A DNA stretch of 64,000 nt from Alistipes ihumii AP11 (GCF_025144665.1 NZ_CP102294.1:1922001-1986000); one strand, 5' to 3'; positions 16,738 to 26,034 are shown, counted from the stretch's first letter. Notes: a model not told the origin generated them from the letters alone. Translations and numbers: made by a program.

Positions 16738-18579
16738 TTACAGCGCCTTCGCCACGATTTCCGACAGATCGTAGACCGGGAGCGATCCGCCCCGGGCGAT
16801 GGCTTTCTTGCAGAGCGGGCAGGCCGTCACGACGGCTTCGGCCCCGGTGGCGGCCAGCGATGCGGCGACGCTCTCGCCGATGCGGCGCTGGCCGTCGTCG
16901 TCGATGGCCAGATTGGCGACGCTCGAACCGCAGCAAAGCGCGTTTTCGCGCGTTTCCTCGGGTTCGGTCAGCCGGCCGATCCGGCCGATCACTCCGCGCG
17001 GCGCGTCGTAGACGCCGCAACCCCGGCCCAGTTCGCAGGGATCGTGGTAGGTATAGACCGTTCCGCCGGTTTGCGGCTTCAGTCGTCCGGCGGCGATCAG
17101 TCGTTCGATGTACTCCGAGTGGTGCAATACCTCGATGCCCGGCAGATCGTAGTCTTCCCTGAATACGCGCAGGCAGATCGGGCAGGAGGTGACGAGCGTC
17201 GTGATGCCGTGCTTGCGGAACAGTTCCCGGTTGCTTTCCATCATGACCCGTGCGGCGTCGATCTCGCCGGATAGCTTCAGCGGCCGGCCGCAACAGACGC
17301 CCCCGTCCTTGTCGGCCCACCAGACCGGCTCGCCGGCCGCCTCGAAGATACGCTCCATCGCGTGCAGAATCTTAGGCGTCAGCAGCGTCATGCAGCCGGC
17401 GAAATAGCCTACGCGGCCTTCGCCTTGCGAGCGGTCGACCCCCTGCGCGTAGCCGTAGCGGTTGTTTCCGACCGGAACCGCGCGCTGCTGTCGGCTGTTG
17501 AGCCGTAGCGTGTTCTGCTCGATGCCGACCGGACAGGCCCGCTCGCATCGTCCGCACATCAGACAGTTGTCGGCGACGGCGTCCGTCAGCTTTCCGTAGC
17601 GCCGGTCGCGCAGGAAATAGACCGCCTGCACTCCGTGAATGCCGGCCCGCTGAAGCTGACAGGGGTCGATACAGATTCCGCAGCGAGAGCAGGCGTCGGT
17701 CTGGAAACGGTCGTAGCTCGACGGCCGCTCGCCGCTCCGGAGTCCGGCATTGCGCAGGAAGATCAGCGGAATCTCGGTGAATATGTGCATGTAGCGCGAG
17801 AACGGCAGCGCGACGAAAAAGACGCCCAGCGCGATCGAGTAGAGCCACCAGCAGGGCAGCTCGCCCGCCCGCAGCAGGCTGTCGGGAAGCACGGCGGCCA
17901 GCAGCTCGCCGGTCGTATGGGTCAGAAAGCTGCCGCACCCGGTGCCCGGCGGGATCAGGTGATGCTCCTCGCCGAGCGCCCATACGATGCCGCCGAAACG
18001 CCACACGACGGCGCTCGTCATGCTTTCGGCCAGCAGGCGGGCCGGGAAGATCAGCCACAGCGCCGACAGCGCGATGCGGTCGCCGAGTACGTGCTTCGTC
18101 GTGCGTCGCATGCCCATCGCCCGCGAGCGGATACGCTTGAACCAGGCGAGGCCCACGCCGACGAGTATCAGCAGCAGCAGCGCGTCCTTGATCAGCGAAA
18201 AGTTGAAGTTATGTTCGAAAATCGGGTGAACGTAGTACGAGAAGAAAATGTCGACGTACAGCGGTACGTTCTCTCCCTTGAAATAGACGAGCGTCTCGGT
18301 CCATCCGACAACGATCAGCAGGAACCAGCCCAGCGCGAAGCTCGTGTGCATGTATCCCAGCAGCTTGTTGCGCCGCCAGATTTTGCGGTGCAGCAACGAC
18401 TCGCTCGCGATCTCGCCCAGCGAGCGCAGCGTGGCGCGCGTCGGAAGCGACCGGAAAAACATGCGCCGTTGCGCGGGTTCGAGTTTCACGAACCACAGGA
18501 TGTATTTGTACAGCAGGGCGACCAGCAGAAACAGGGCTCCCAGCCAGAATGGCAATACGAACAGTCTGAAATGTTCCAT
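16738..18579 (-). CDS. Membrane-bound HdrE-HdrD/DsrMK-type fusion protein
   Basis: 613-residue redox protein. The N-terminal ~260 residues hold about six membrane helices of the NarI/HdrE/DsrM cytochrome-b type, with helix histidines (GYMHTSFALGW, SRYMHIFTEIP). Two 4Fe-4S motifs follow (CSRCGICIDPC and CLMCGRCERACPVG). Two CCG (HdrB/D-type) cysteine domains come next (GVCCGRP...CPIC and ALCCGSS...CPLC). It probably exchanges electrons between the quinone pool and the Hdr-like subunits encoded upstream. The start at 18579 gives MEHFRLFVLPFW; the longer frame is basic and unlikely. It is the last gene of the five-gene cluster. Confidence 0.85.
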   Translation of the reverse strand: MEHFRLFVLPFWLGALFLLVALLYKYILWFVKLEPAQRRMFFRSLPTRATLRSLGEIASESLLHRKIWRRNKLLGYMHTSFALGWFLLIVVGWTETLVYFKGENVPLYVDIFFSYYVHPIFEHNFNFSLIKDALLLLILVGVGLAWFKRIRSRAMGMRRTTKHVLGDRIALSALWLIFPARLLAESMTSAVVWRFGGIVWALGEEHHLIPPGTGCGSFLTHTTGELLAAVLPDSLLRAGELPCWWLYSIALGVFFVALPFSRYMHIFTEIPLIFLRNAGLRSGERPSSYDRFQTDACSRCGICIDPCQLQRAGIHGVQAVYFLRDRRYGKLTDAVADNCLMCGRCERACPVGIEQNTLRLNSRQQRAVPVGNNRYGYAQGVDRSQGEGRVGYFAGCMTLLTPKILHAMERIFEAAGEPVWWADKDGGVCCGRPLKLSGEIDAARVMMESNRELFRKHGITTLVTSCPICLRVFREDYDLPGIEVLHHSEYIERLIAAGRLKPQTGGTVYTYHDPCELGRGCGVYDAPRGVIGRIGRLTEPEETRENALCCGSSVANLAIDDDGQRRIGESVAASLAATGAEAVVTACPLCKKAIARGGSLPVYDLSEIVAKAL

Positions 18580-18832
18580 CGTTTCGATCTTCCTCGTCGG
18601 CGCTTGCGGACGCCGGCGTTGCGTTTGCCGGATTTTTCCCGGACGAATATTTTCTGTTTTACAACGGTCCTTCTTACGAATCTTCCGCCTGCGGAGAGCC
18701 TGTTCCGGCTGCGGTCGGCGGCACATCGGTCGCTGCGGTATCCGCGACAGGACGGCTTGTTCCGGTTCGGGGCCGTCCGTACGGTCGGAAAGACCGCTTC
18801 GGTCGCTCCTGCGACGCTTGTCTCATCGAGGC

Positions 18833-19159
18833 CTACTGTCCGGCCAGTTCCTTCTTCAGCGTCTGGACCAGTTGCCGGATATTGATGCCTCGGGGACATA
18901 CCAGACGGCACTTGCCGCATAGCATGCACTTGTCCAGCTCGGCGCGAACGCCCTGGTATTCGCCTCGGCGGACGAGCGTCTGAAGCTTGCGCACGTTGAA
19001 CTTCACGAGCGTTCCGGCCGTACAGGTCGCCGTACAGTTGCCGCATGCGATGCACGTCTGCAGCTCGGGATGTTCCCTCAGCAGGCGCTTCGAGTATCCC
19101 ATGTCGTTTTTGTCGAGATCGACGGCTCGCGGCCGGCTGATCGTAAACCCCCATTCCAT
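18833..19159 (-). CDS. Small 4Fe-4S ferredoxin-type HdrC-like subunit
   Basis: 108 aa with two CxxCxxC...C clusters (CIACGNCTATC and CMLCGKCRLVCPRG), as in HdrC/QmoC iron-sulfur subunits. It starts 4 bases after the HdrA-like gene ends, so the two are translated together. Probably an electron wire between the flavoprotein and the CCG-domain subunits. A 253-base gap with no gene separates it from the membrane subunit. Confidence 0.85.
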   Translation of the reverse strand: MEWGFTISRPRAVDLDKNDMGYSKRLLREHPELQTCIACGNCTATCTAGTLVKFNVRKLQTLVRRGEYQGVRAELDKCMLCGKCRLVCPRGINIRQLVQTLKKELAGQ

Positions 19160-19163
19160 CGCG

Positions 19164-20183
19164 TCACTCTTTGATCGCCCGGGCCGCTTCGCGAGCCGCC
19201 ACCACGGCTTCGTTGATCGATTCGCCGATATTCTTCGGAGCGGTGACGGTACCGGCGTAGAAAATCCGCTCGGACCCGGAGCGGACGTTGCCCGCGAACT
19301 GGTCCAGCGGCTTGACGAAACCGCTCGGATAGAGCGCGACGCCGCAACAGCGGCTCAGGCTCATGTTGCTCGCGCCCGCTTTCATGCCGACGATCAGCAC
19401 GAGCATATCGACGGTCATGCGCAGCGGGAGCCCGATCAGCGTGTCTTCGGCCTTGATCTGCACGCGGCCGTCGATCGTTTGGCTCGCCTCCGATATGCGG
19501 CCCCGGACGAAATGGATGTTGTACTGCTGTTGCGCCTGACGGTAGAGCTCCTCGTAACCGGGGCCGAACATACGCATATCCATGTAAAAGCTATATACTT
19601 CGGCGTCGGGTATCTCCTGCTTCACCTCGATCGCCTGCTTGACGCCCGTGATGCAGCACACGCGCGAGCAATGGCGCTGGTTGACCTTCTCGTCGCGCGA
19701 TCCCACGCAGTGCAGGAAGGCGACCGTCGAGGGCCGTCGCCCGTCCCGGGTCCGGATGCCCGTTCCTTCGCGGAACATCCGTTCCAGATCGACCGTCGTA
19801 TAGACGTTGTCGTACAGGCCGTAACCGTATTCCTCTTTCATCTCGGCGGGAAACAGGTCGAAGCCCGACGCGACGATCACCGCGTCGGCGTCGAGCCGCG
19901 TCCGGTCGTCGAGCACGACGCCCCGGCCCTCGTCCTCGATCGACAGCACGCTCCGCGAAGTGAGCACTTCGGCTCCGCAAGCGCTCACGCGCTCTCGCAT
20001 CGGCTCGAGCACCTCGCGGGCAGGGGTCATGGTCGGGAATAGCCGGTCCCAGCGGTTCAGCTTGCCTCCGAGCCGCTCCTCCTTCTCGACGATCACCGAG
20101 GCGATGCCCATTTCGGAGAGCGTCACGGCCGCCTGCATGCCGGCGATGCCTCCTCCGATGATAACCACTCTCTTGTTTTCCAT
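19164..20183 (-). CDS. HdrA/QmoA-like FAD flavoprotein
   Basis: 339 aa with an N-terminal FAD fold (VVIIGGGIAGMQAAVTLSEMG) and the HdrA-type cysteine segment CVGSRDEKVNQRHCSRVCC, then a C-terminal FAD motif (FYAGTVTAPKNIGESI). It is shorter than methanogen HdrA and lacks its extra ferredoxin modules, more like QmoA. It is tightly packed (4 bases) with both neighbours. Likely role: flavin-based electron transfer in a soluble/peripheral complex. The physiological donor is unknown. Confidence 0.85.
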   Translation of the reverse strand: MENKRVVIIGGGIAGMQAAVTLSEMGIASVIVEKEERLGGKLNRWDRLFPTMTPAREVLEPMRERVSACGAEVLTSRSVLSIEDEGRGVVLDDRTRLDADAVIVASGFDLFPAEMKEEYGYGLYDNVYTTVDLERMFREGTGIRTRDGRRPSTVAFLHCVGSRDEKVNQRHCSRVCCITGVKQAIEVKQEIPDAEVYSFYMDMRMFGPGYEELYRQAQQQYNIHFVRGRISEASQTIDGRVQIKAEDTLIGLPLRMTVDMLVLIVGMKAGASNMSLSRCCGVALYPSGFVKPLDQFAGNVRSGSERIFYAGTVTAPKNIGESINEAVVAAREAARAIKE

Positions 20184-20187
20184 AGGG

Positions 20188-21255
20188 TTACAGTATAGGT
20201 TTCGAATAGCAGCCGATCGCCGAGTCGGCCGGTTTGCCGATGTATTTTCCGTTCTTGCCGAGATACTTGGCCGCCGGGTCGTACTCGATCCCCATCTTGT
20301 CGAGCAGCGGCTCGACGGCGACCTGATGCATCTGCATGCCGAGCTGCCACGGATCGTATCCGAGCACCAGCCCTGCCAGCTCCTCGTAGGTGAGCACCGG
20401 AATGCCCCGGCCCTGCTGGCCGTAGAACGTGCCTTCCATTTCGGAGATCGTGTATTGCCAGCGGTCGAGGAACATCGCGCAGCCCGGACAGTTCGCTACG
20501 ATGAAGTCGGGCTTGTACGGAGCCATTGATTCGAATTTCTTTTTCGAGTTGGCTACCGAGTATCCCCGATTGGCCATGACCAGGTAGTTGCGGAAGCCGA
20601 AGCCGCAGCAATGCCGCCGCTCCGGATAGTCGACCACTTCGCCGCCCCACGACTCGATCATGCCGGCCAGCACGTAGGGGAACTCCGATCCGCCGACGCC
20701 GGCTTTCGGAAAAATCTTCGCGTAGTGACAGCCGATGTGCTCGACTCCGCGCAGCGGCCGGCCCGTCTCGGCGTCGATCAGCCGGTATTTCGCCTGAGAG
20801 GCGATCTGTTCGCGGTGGTGGAAGATCACGTCGGAGGTGTGCGCCAGATTCTTCGGCTTGCGGAACTCGCGGCCGGTCGCCTTGTAAAGGTATTCGCGGG
20901 CTTTCTCTTCCTGCTCGGGAAAGTCGTGCCACAGCTCGAGCGCCTCGCAGTAGATGCCGAACGAGGTGATGCACGACGAGGTGAAGTTTTCGTATCCGGC
21001 TTCGGTCATCAGCGAGAATTGGCGCGCCACGACCGTCATGATCGTTTCGAGCGGCACGATGTCGGAATGATAGCCGATCCCGGTGCACGAGGTGTGCTTC
21101 GGGTCTTCGTATACGTCGCGCCCGAGGTCGTTGCGCAGGATGTTCAGGAACGCCGCCTCGGATCCGGGGAAGAAGTTCTGCCGGATGCAACTGCGAGCGT
21201 AGAAATAGTTGTCGTCGGCGATATCCTTCTGATATTCTTTCCAAGCTTTTTTCAT
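20188..21255 (-). CDS. HdrB-like CCG-domain subunit
   Basis: 355 aa with features of heterodisulfide reductase subunit B: an N-terminal cysteine region (TSCTGIGYH, then SSCITSFG), the HIGCHYAK segment, and the C-terminal CCG motif HCCGFGFRNYL...NCPGCAMFLD. In methanogens HdrB carries non-cubane clusters at the disulfide site. No methanogenesis genes are present here, so the substrate must differ. Part of the cluster at 16738-22039. Confidence 0.85.
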   Translation of the reverse strand: MKKAWKEYQKDIADDNYFYARSCIRQNFFPGSEAAFLNILRNDLGRDVYEDPKHTSCTGIGYHSDIVPLETIMTVVARQFSLMTEAGYENFTSSCITSFGIYCEALELWHDFPEQEEKAREYLYKATGREFRKPKNLAHTSDVIFHHREQIASQAKYRLIDAETGRPLRGVEHIGCHYAKIFPKAGVGGSEFPYVLAGMIESWGGEVVDYPERRHCCGFGFRNYLVMANRGYSVANSKKKFESMAPYKPDFIVANCPGCAMFLDRWQYTISEMEGTFYGQQGRGIPVLTYEELAGLVLGYDPWQLGMQMHQVAVEPLLDKMGIEYDPAAKYLGKNGKYIGKPADSAIGCYSKPIL

Positions 21256-21337
21256 CGAATCGGTCTTTGTCTTTGTTTCATTCCGGACCGTTGCCTTACG
21301 GTCCGAGGGGGAGGCTTTGTCCGCTCGCGCAGGCTTT

Positions 21338-22039
21338 CTATTTTCCGCCGTGCTCTCCGCTGTTGGCGGTGAATACGGATCGGAAATAGGCGTCGTCGGC
21401 TCCCTCGAAGCCCATCTCGCGCGCTTTCTCGTCGGAGCGCCGCTCGATATTCTCGAAGAAAGCCGAGCCGCCGGTTTCGCGGAATATGCTGTGCAGCTCC
21501 TCCATGCTTTGCTCGTCGATCTTGCGGCAGGCCCCGGGGCCGGTTTGGCCGTAATTGTCGCCGAAACGCTCGAAGACGTCCTTCGCGTGGTCGTATACCC
21601 ACTTCCATACGGGCCCTTGCTCGGGGTGCAGGTCCGGATCGACGAACTCGGGCCTCACGCAATAGCCCGAACTCAGGATGTTCTGCCCGATCGTCCGCTT
21701 CAGCGCGAACTGCTGCCGTCCCTTCTCCGAGTCGGTGAAGAAGCCGAGCCGCTGCGACAGCGAGCGGAGCGACTGGATCACGTAAGCCGGCGTATTGCCG
21801 CGCGGACAGCGGGGGCGGCACGACATGCACTCGCCGCAGTACCAGATCGTGTCGCTGCGGAGCAGTTTCTCGATCGCATCGTCGTCGCGCGTCTGGACCG
21901 TATTGACGATCTGGCGCGGATCGTAGCAGTAGAACTCCGCCGCAGGACAGACGCCCGTGCAGATGCCGCAGTTCATGCAGGCCGTCAGACCCTCCTGCAT
22001 GCGAACGTCTTCCATCAGCATATCGAAATATTTCCCCAT
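21338..22039 (-). CDS. HdrC-like iron-sulfur subunit
   Basis: 233 aa with two 4Fe-4S motifs (CMNCGICTGVCPAAEF and CGECMSCRPRCPRG), as in HdrC. The first gene of the Hdr-like operon. The frame is open to 22162, but a TAAATTTG box lies at 22076-22083, so the ATG at 22039 (MGKYFDMLMEDV), preceded by CCGAGGCCGAAG, is the likely start. The C-terminal 90 residues lack known motifs. Confidence 0.83.
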   Translation of the reverse strand: MGKYFDMLMEDVRMQEGLTACMNCGICTGVCPAAEFYCYDPRQIVNTVQTRDDDAIEKLLRSDTIWYCGECMSCRPRCPRGNTPAYVIQSLRSLSQRLGFFTDSEKGRQQFALKRTIGQNILSSGYCVRPEFVDPDLHPEQGPVWKWVYDHAKDVFERFGDNYGQTGPGACRKIDEQSMEELHSIFRETGGSAFFENIERRSDEKAREMGFEGADDAYFRSVFTANSGEHGGK

Positions 22040-22075
22040 CTTCGGCCTCGGTAATTCATACGGTTTAAAGCGTAA

Positions 22076-22083
22076 CAAATTTA
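22076..22083 (-). promoter_or_regulatory. -7 box of the Hdr-like operon
   Basis: TAAATTTG on the minus strand, 37 bases before the ATG at 22039. Confidence 0.6.
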
Positions 22084-22447
22084 CAGCCAATCGATAGGAC
22101 AAAGCTGAGTGCATAGACCTATTTTGGGTAGGTATAAATACGTATTTTCCTGCGTGCGGCATAGCGGATGGGCGTTGCCGGTTTTTATCGTGTGTTGATT
22201 TGTAGCGACTTGCCGTTTTTTGACATATGGTCTTGTCTTCGTGCGGTACGGCATGGGCCGAGGGGGTTCCGGCCGGTACGGACAGGCGAGCCGGATAATG
22301 TCGGCGGCAGATCGTCGCTCCATGGAAAGAATTATGCGGAATGTTTTTACGCGGAACGGCAAAGGAAAATGGACCGGAAAATCGGTCTCCCGTTCCTACG
22401 GAAAAAGGGCGGGATCTCGCGGCAACGTTTCGGCGGTATGTTTTTCG
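22084..22447. other. Regulatory/intergenic region upstream of the Hdr-like operon
   Basis: AT-rich near the operon. It contains an imperfect inverted element (acctattttgggtaggt, 22117-22133), a possible operator. Otherwise nothing is recognised up to the amidohydrolase stop. Confidence 0.35.
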
Positions 22448-23596
22448 TCAGAGAATGCGGCGGCTGAACGCATCGTCGCGCAGGGTCGTCGTACGGAAGT
22501 CGATGCCGCCGAGCAGGACGGCTCCCGGCCGTTTGCCCGGAACGAAGCTCCCTGCCCACGAGTCGATGCCGAGGGCCTCGGCTCCTCCCAGCGTTGCCCA
22601 GCGCAGGGCCTCGTCGAGCGGTACGCTGCGGAGCATCTTCAGCTCCTCGACGATCGACAGCGTTTCGTTCGACGACAGACTGTCGGTTCCCAGAGCGATT
22701 CGGACCCCTGCGCGCCGCAGGGTCTCGACCGGAGGCCGGGCTCCCTCGATATAGTCGTTCGACCGGGGGCACAGCACCCAGCTCAGCCGGTCGCCGAACC
22801 GCTCGGCGAGCGACTCGATCTCTTGCTGCGAGGCGAACGTGCCGTGCACCAGCAGCAGCGGCCTGTCCGGCGGCACCGAGTCGAGAATCCGCCTTGCGGG
22901 CGAGCCGTATCCGGCGAAATCGATCGTTACGCGCTCGCGGAGGTTGCGCTCGTGCAGAGGTCCCCGGGCCCGATACAACTCCGCTTCGGAGCGGCTTTCC
23001 ATAAAATGGACCGACAACCTGTGGCTTTCGGCGGCGACGGCCCGGAACGGAGCGTCCTGAAGCGAGTAGGTGGAATGGGGCGTCAGGCTGCCTTCGAGTC
23101 CGGAGCCGGTGCACTCGCGGAGCACGGTTCGCATCGGTGTGAAATCCTGCGCTCGCAGTCCGAAGCACTCGACGAAGTTATGGTAGTGGACGGGGCTTTT
23201 CCGCTTCAGCGGAAAAGTCGAGGTGCCGTTGCAGATGTCGCCGACGGCCGTCACGCCGTCGCGGAACATCCGGCAGTCCCAGTAGGCGGCCGCGGCCGCC
23301 CGTTCCTCGGGAGAGGTCTTCCCCCGCTCCGACGCGATCGCGTCGGCGAACGCGGCCAGTCCGCCGCCCCGCGCGATCCGGCCTTTCAGATAGCTCAGTT
23401 CCAAATGGCAGTGCGCGTTGACGAAGCCCGGAACCAGGGCTCCGTTATAGAACTCCACGTTCTGCTGCGCATCGATCCGGTCCGTCCGCTCGATGCGCAG
23501 CAGGCGTCCCTCAGCGTCGAACGAGAGTATCCCGTCCTGCAGCCAGCCCTGAGGAGTCAGGATCAAGTGCGCCGATAGTTTCCTCGCCGTTTCCAT
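22448..23596 (-). CDS. Metal-dependent amidohydrolase (TRZ/ATZ-like deaminase)
   Basis: 382 aa. TIM-barrel hydrolase with metal ligands NAHCHLEL, later HFMES and HGTFAS, and the catalytic Asp in LGTDSLSSNETL. Relatives deaminate nucleosides or related amines (for example adenosylhomocysteine or aminodeoxyfutalosine), but specificity is not readable here. The conserved N-terminus (KLSAHLILTPQGWLQDGIL) requires the ATG at 23596. That start lies 86 bases inside the end of the upstream lipoprotein gene. Last gene of a long minus-strand operon. Confidence 0.85.
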   Translation of the reverse strand: METARKLSAHLILTPQGWLQDGILSFDAEGRLLRIERTDRIDAQQNVEFYNGALVPGFVNAHCHLELSYLKGRIARGGGLAAFADAIASERGKTSPEERAAAAAYWDCRMFRDGVTAVGDICNGTSTFPLKRKSPVHYHNFVECFGLRAQDFTPMRTVLRECTGSGLEGSLTPHSTYSLQDAPFRAVAAESHRLSVHFMESRSEAELYRARGPLHERNLRERVTIDFAGYGSPARRILDSVPPDRPLLLVHGTFASQQEIESLAERFGDRLSWVLCPRSNDYIEGARPPVETLRRAGVRIALGTDSLSSNETLSIVEELKMLRSVPLDEALRWATLGGAEALGIDSWAGSFVPGKRPGAVLLGGIDFRTTTLRDDAFSRRIL

Positions 23597-24428
23597 GATC
23601 GTAGAGCGTTTCGTTTTGCAGCAGAAGCCCGAACGTCCGGGCATCGAATCCGAGCGCCTCGAGCCGGACCGAGTCGTAGCTTTCTTTGCGGGGCGGATAG
23701 TAGACGACTTGCAGCGAGTCGATCCGCAACGAGACGGTTTTTCGTTCTTTGTCCTTGCCACTGAGCTTGGCCAGAATGATGTGGAGTTCCGTGATCTTCG
23801 GGTCGTCCAGGCTGATCTCGACCGTTTCGCGCTTGCGGGTTCCCTTGGGATAGCGGCGATAGTGGAAATTGCTCCGCCGACCTGCCGAATCGACCGTGTG
23901 CTGGGCGTATTGTACGGAACCGTTCCGGTCCGACGAGTCGAGCAACGCGGAGAACTCCACCCGGTAGCGTCCCGGACGGACGGGCAGAGCGATGTCGGGA
24001 TGCTCCAGATCGCCGGTCCGTACGACGCGGCGCGAAGAGTCTTCGTAGACCGTCTGCCGGTATCGCTCGTCGATTCGCCGGTCGATCGTGTCGAGCAGCG
24101 CGACTCTTTTCTGCAGCAGAGAGTCTTCGCGCGCGAGGGATGCGGTCACCTCGTCGATGATGTCGGTGAAGCGGACGCTCTTGCGCTTAGAGAGGTTTCT
24201 GACCGTGTAGTTGAAATCTTCCGGCTCGTAGCCGTATTTCTCGAAAATCGGGGTATAGATGTCGACGCTGTCGGTCATCGGAATGCCGCTGAGCAGCGAC
24301 TCGCGGAAGGCGTTCGACAGGAAAATGTCGCGCGTAATGGCCACGAGTTCGTCGTCCGGAATGTTGCGCGAGCGGTTGCACGCGCACGACGCGAGCGCCA
24401 GAATCAGAATCAGCAGACGTCTTGTCAT
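23511..24428 (-). CDS. DUF4296-type lipoprotein
   Basis: 305 aa predicted lipoprotein; signal peptide with lipobox near LASCAC at residues 13-17. Residues about 25-110 match the Bacteroidota DUF4296 pattern (IPDDELVAITRDIFLSNAF...FEKYGYEPEDFNYTVRNL). The C-terminal ~190 residues look beta-rich and are longer than I expect for the family. It overlaps the permease stop by 4 bases and its own 3' end overlaps the amidohydrolase start by 86 bases. Function unknown; the neighbour suggests envelope/lipoprotein trafficking. Confidence 0.78.
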   Translation of the reverse strand: MTRRLLILILALASCACNRSRNIPDDELVAITRDIFLSNAFRESLLSGIPMTDSVDIYTPIFEKYGYEPEDFNYTVRNLSKRKSVRFTDIIDEVTASLAREDSLLQKRVALLDTIDRRIDERYRQTVYEDSSRRVVRTGDLEHPDIALPVRPGRYRVEFSALLDSSDRNGSVQYAQHTVDSAGRRSNFHYRRYPKGTRKRETVEISLDDPKITELHIILAKLSGKDKERKTVSLRIDSLQVVYYPPRKESYDSVRLEALGFDARTFGLLLQNETLYDHGNGEETIGALDPDSSGLAAGRDTLVRR

Positions 24429-25657
24429 ACGTTCTCCTCCATTTTAATTTCTCGCCGGGGAATCATCGTGCGGACCGTCAGCGACGAGATCAGATAGCTC
24501 ATCACGACGAACGTGAGCGTGATCCAAACCAGATCGGCGGCGTGCACTTCGACCGGATAGGCATCCAGCAGGAAAGTCTGCCCGGAAAGCTTCAGCCATC
24601 CGAAATGCTGCTGCCCGAGCGCCAATGCCAGTCCGAGCACCAGTCCTCCTGCCGCACCGAGCAGATAGACCATCATGCCTTCCGAGACGAAGATCTTTCT
24701 CAGCAGCGGTACGTCGGCGCCGAGTGTCATCAGCGTGCGCATGTCCTTGCGCTTGTCTATGATCAGCATGGCGAGCGAGCCGATCAGCGAGAACGAGGCG
24801 ACGAGGAGCACCAGCAGGATGATGAAATAAATGCCCCATTTCTCGTAGGTCATGATCCGGTAGAACGACTCTTTCTGCTCGTAGCGCGTCAGCACGCGGA
24901 AATCGTCGCCCAGACGCTCCGCGACGGCTTCCTTCACCCGGGCGGCGGAGGCTCCTTCCGCGAGGCGGACGGCCGCTGCCGAGGCCCGGCCGGAATAGTC
25001 GAACAGCCGTTGCGCGAAATCGAGCGGGACGAACACGTACTCTCCGTCGATCTCGGCCTCGAGCGCGAACACGCCCGAAGGAAAAACCGGTTGCTGCCGG
25101 TAAAAGCTGTACGGCAGCAGCGGCGACACTCGTCCCCGGCGCGGTACGTAAACGGTGATCGGACTGCTGAGCCCGGTGCGCACGCCGAGCGCCGAGGCGA
25201 CGCCCTGCCCGACGAACGCCTCGGGCATGTCGCCGAAGCGGAGCCTGTACTGTCCCTCGACCGTCATGCTGTCGACCGGTACGACTTCGGCGTAGAGCGA
25301 GTCGACGCCGCGGATCATGCCGAAAAACTGATGCCCCCGGTATTCCAGCAGCGCGTTCCCGTCCAGCGAATAGGATACCTCGCGCACTCCGTCGATGCGG
25401 AGCAGCTCGTCGCGCGGCACCGAATCGGTCGCGAAGACCTGACCTCGCGCGGGCATGATCGCCAGATCGGGGTCGAAACTGCGGTACATCGTTTTGATCA
25501 ATCCCTCGAAGCCGTTGAACACCGAGAGCAGGACCACCATAGCTATTACCGGAACGGCGACCGAGAAGGCGCTGACTCCGGAAATGATGTTGATGACCGA
25601 GTGCGATTTCCTCGAGAAAAGATACCGACGGGCGAAAAACAGCGGAAGACGGGGCAT
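24425..25657 (-). CDS. LolC/LolE-type ABC transporter permease
   Basis: 410 aa inner-membrane permease of the FtsX/LolE family, which extracts lipoproteins from the inner membrane in the Lol system. The N-terminus (LFFARRYLFSRKSHSVINIISGVSAFSVAVPVIAM, first helix) is followed by a large periplasmic domain and three C-terminal helices after residue ~280, including SLAMLIIDKRKDMRTLMTLGA, the typical FtsX coupling region. The ATPase partner is not in this window. It starts 13 bases after rbfA and overlaps the next gene (ATGA). Confidence 0.88.
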   Translation of the reverse strand: MPRLPLFFARRYLFSRKSHSVINIISGVSAFSVAVPVIAMVVLLSVFNGFEGLIKTMYRSFDPDLAIMPARGQVFATDSVPRDELLRIDGVREVSYSLDGNALLEYRGHQFFGMIRGVDSLYAEVVPVDSMTVEGQYRLRFGDMPEAFVGQGVASALGVRTGLSSPITVYVPRRGRVSPLLPYSFYRQQPVFPSGVFALEAEIDGEYVFVPLDFAQRLFDYSGRASAAAVRLAEGASAARVKEAVAERLGDDFRVLTRYEQKESFYRIMTYEKWGIYFIILLVLLVASFSLIGSLAMLIIDKRKDMRTLMTLGADVPLLRKIFVSEGMMVYLLGAAGGLVLGLALALGQQHFGWLKLSGQTFLLDAYPVEVHAADLVWITLTFVVMSYLISSLTVRTMIPRREIKMEENV

Positions 25658-25670
25658 ATCGTCGGGGAAG

Positions 25671-26021
25671 TTATTCTTTCAGCAGCTTGTCGATCGTGCT
25701 GATATATTCGAGCGAGTCGTCGACACGGAAGACCAGTTCGGGCACATGCCTCAGCTGATGCTTGACTCTCGTGCCGAGCGCCTTGCGCACGAGCCAGTTG
25801 TTCTTTTCGAGCGACTCCATGACGGCCGCATGCTTCTCGAACGGGAAGACGCTCAGGTACACCTTGGCCAGTTCCAGATCGGGACTCATCCGCACGAGCG
25901 TTACCGATACCATGGCTCCGCACAGCAGCGAGGCCGCTTCCTTGGAGAATATGTCGCCGATATCCCGCTGAATTTGGCGCGCGACTTTCTGCTGCCGCGT
26001 CGATTCTGTTTCATTGCTCAT
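25671..26021 (-). CDS. rbfA: Ribosome-binding factor A
   Basis: 116 aa KH-type factor for late maturation of the 30S subunit at the 16S 5' helix. The N-terminus RQQKVARQIQRDIGDIFS and the later MSPDLELAKVYLSVFP with LRHVPELVFRVDDS are family-typical. It lies in the middle of a tight operon (13 bases on either side). Confidence 0.93.
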   Translation of the reverse strand: MSNETESTRQQKVARQIQRDIGDIFSKEAASLLCGAMVSVTLVRMSPDLELAKVYLSVFPFEKHAAVMESLEKNNWLVRKALGTRVKHQLRHVPELVFRVDDSLEYISTIDKLLKE

Positions 26022-26034
26022 TTCAGGTCTGTTT

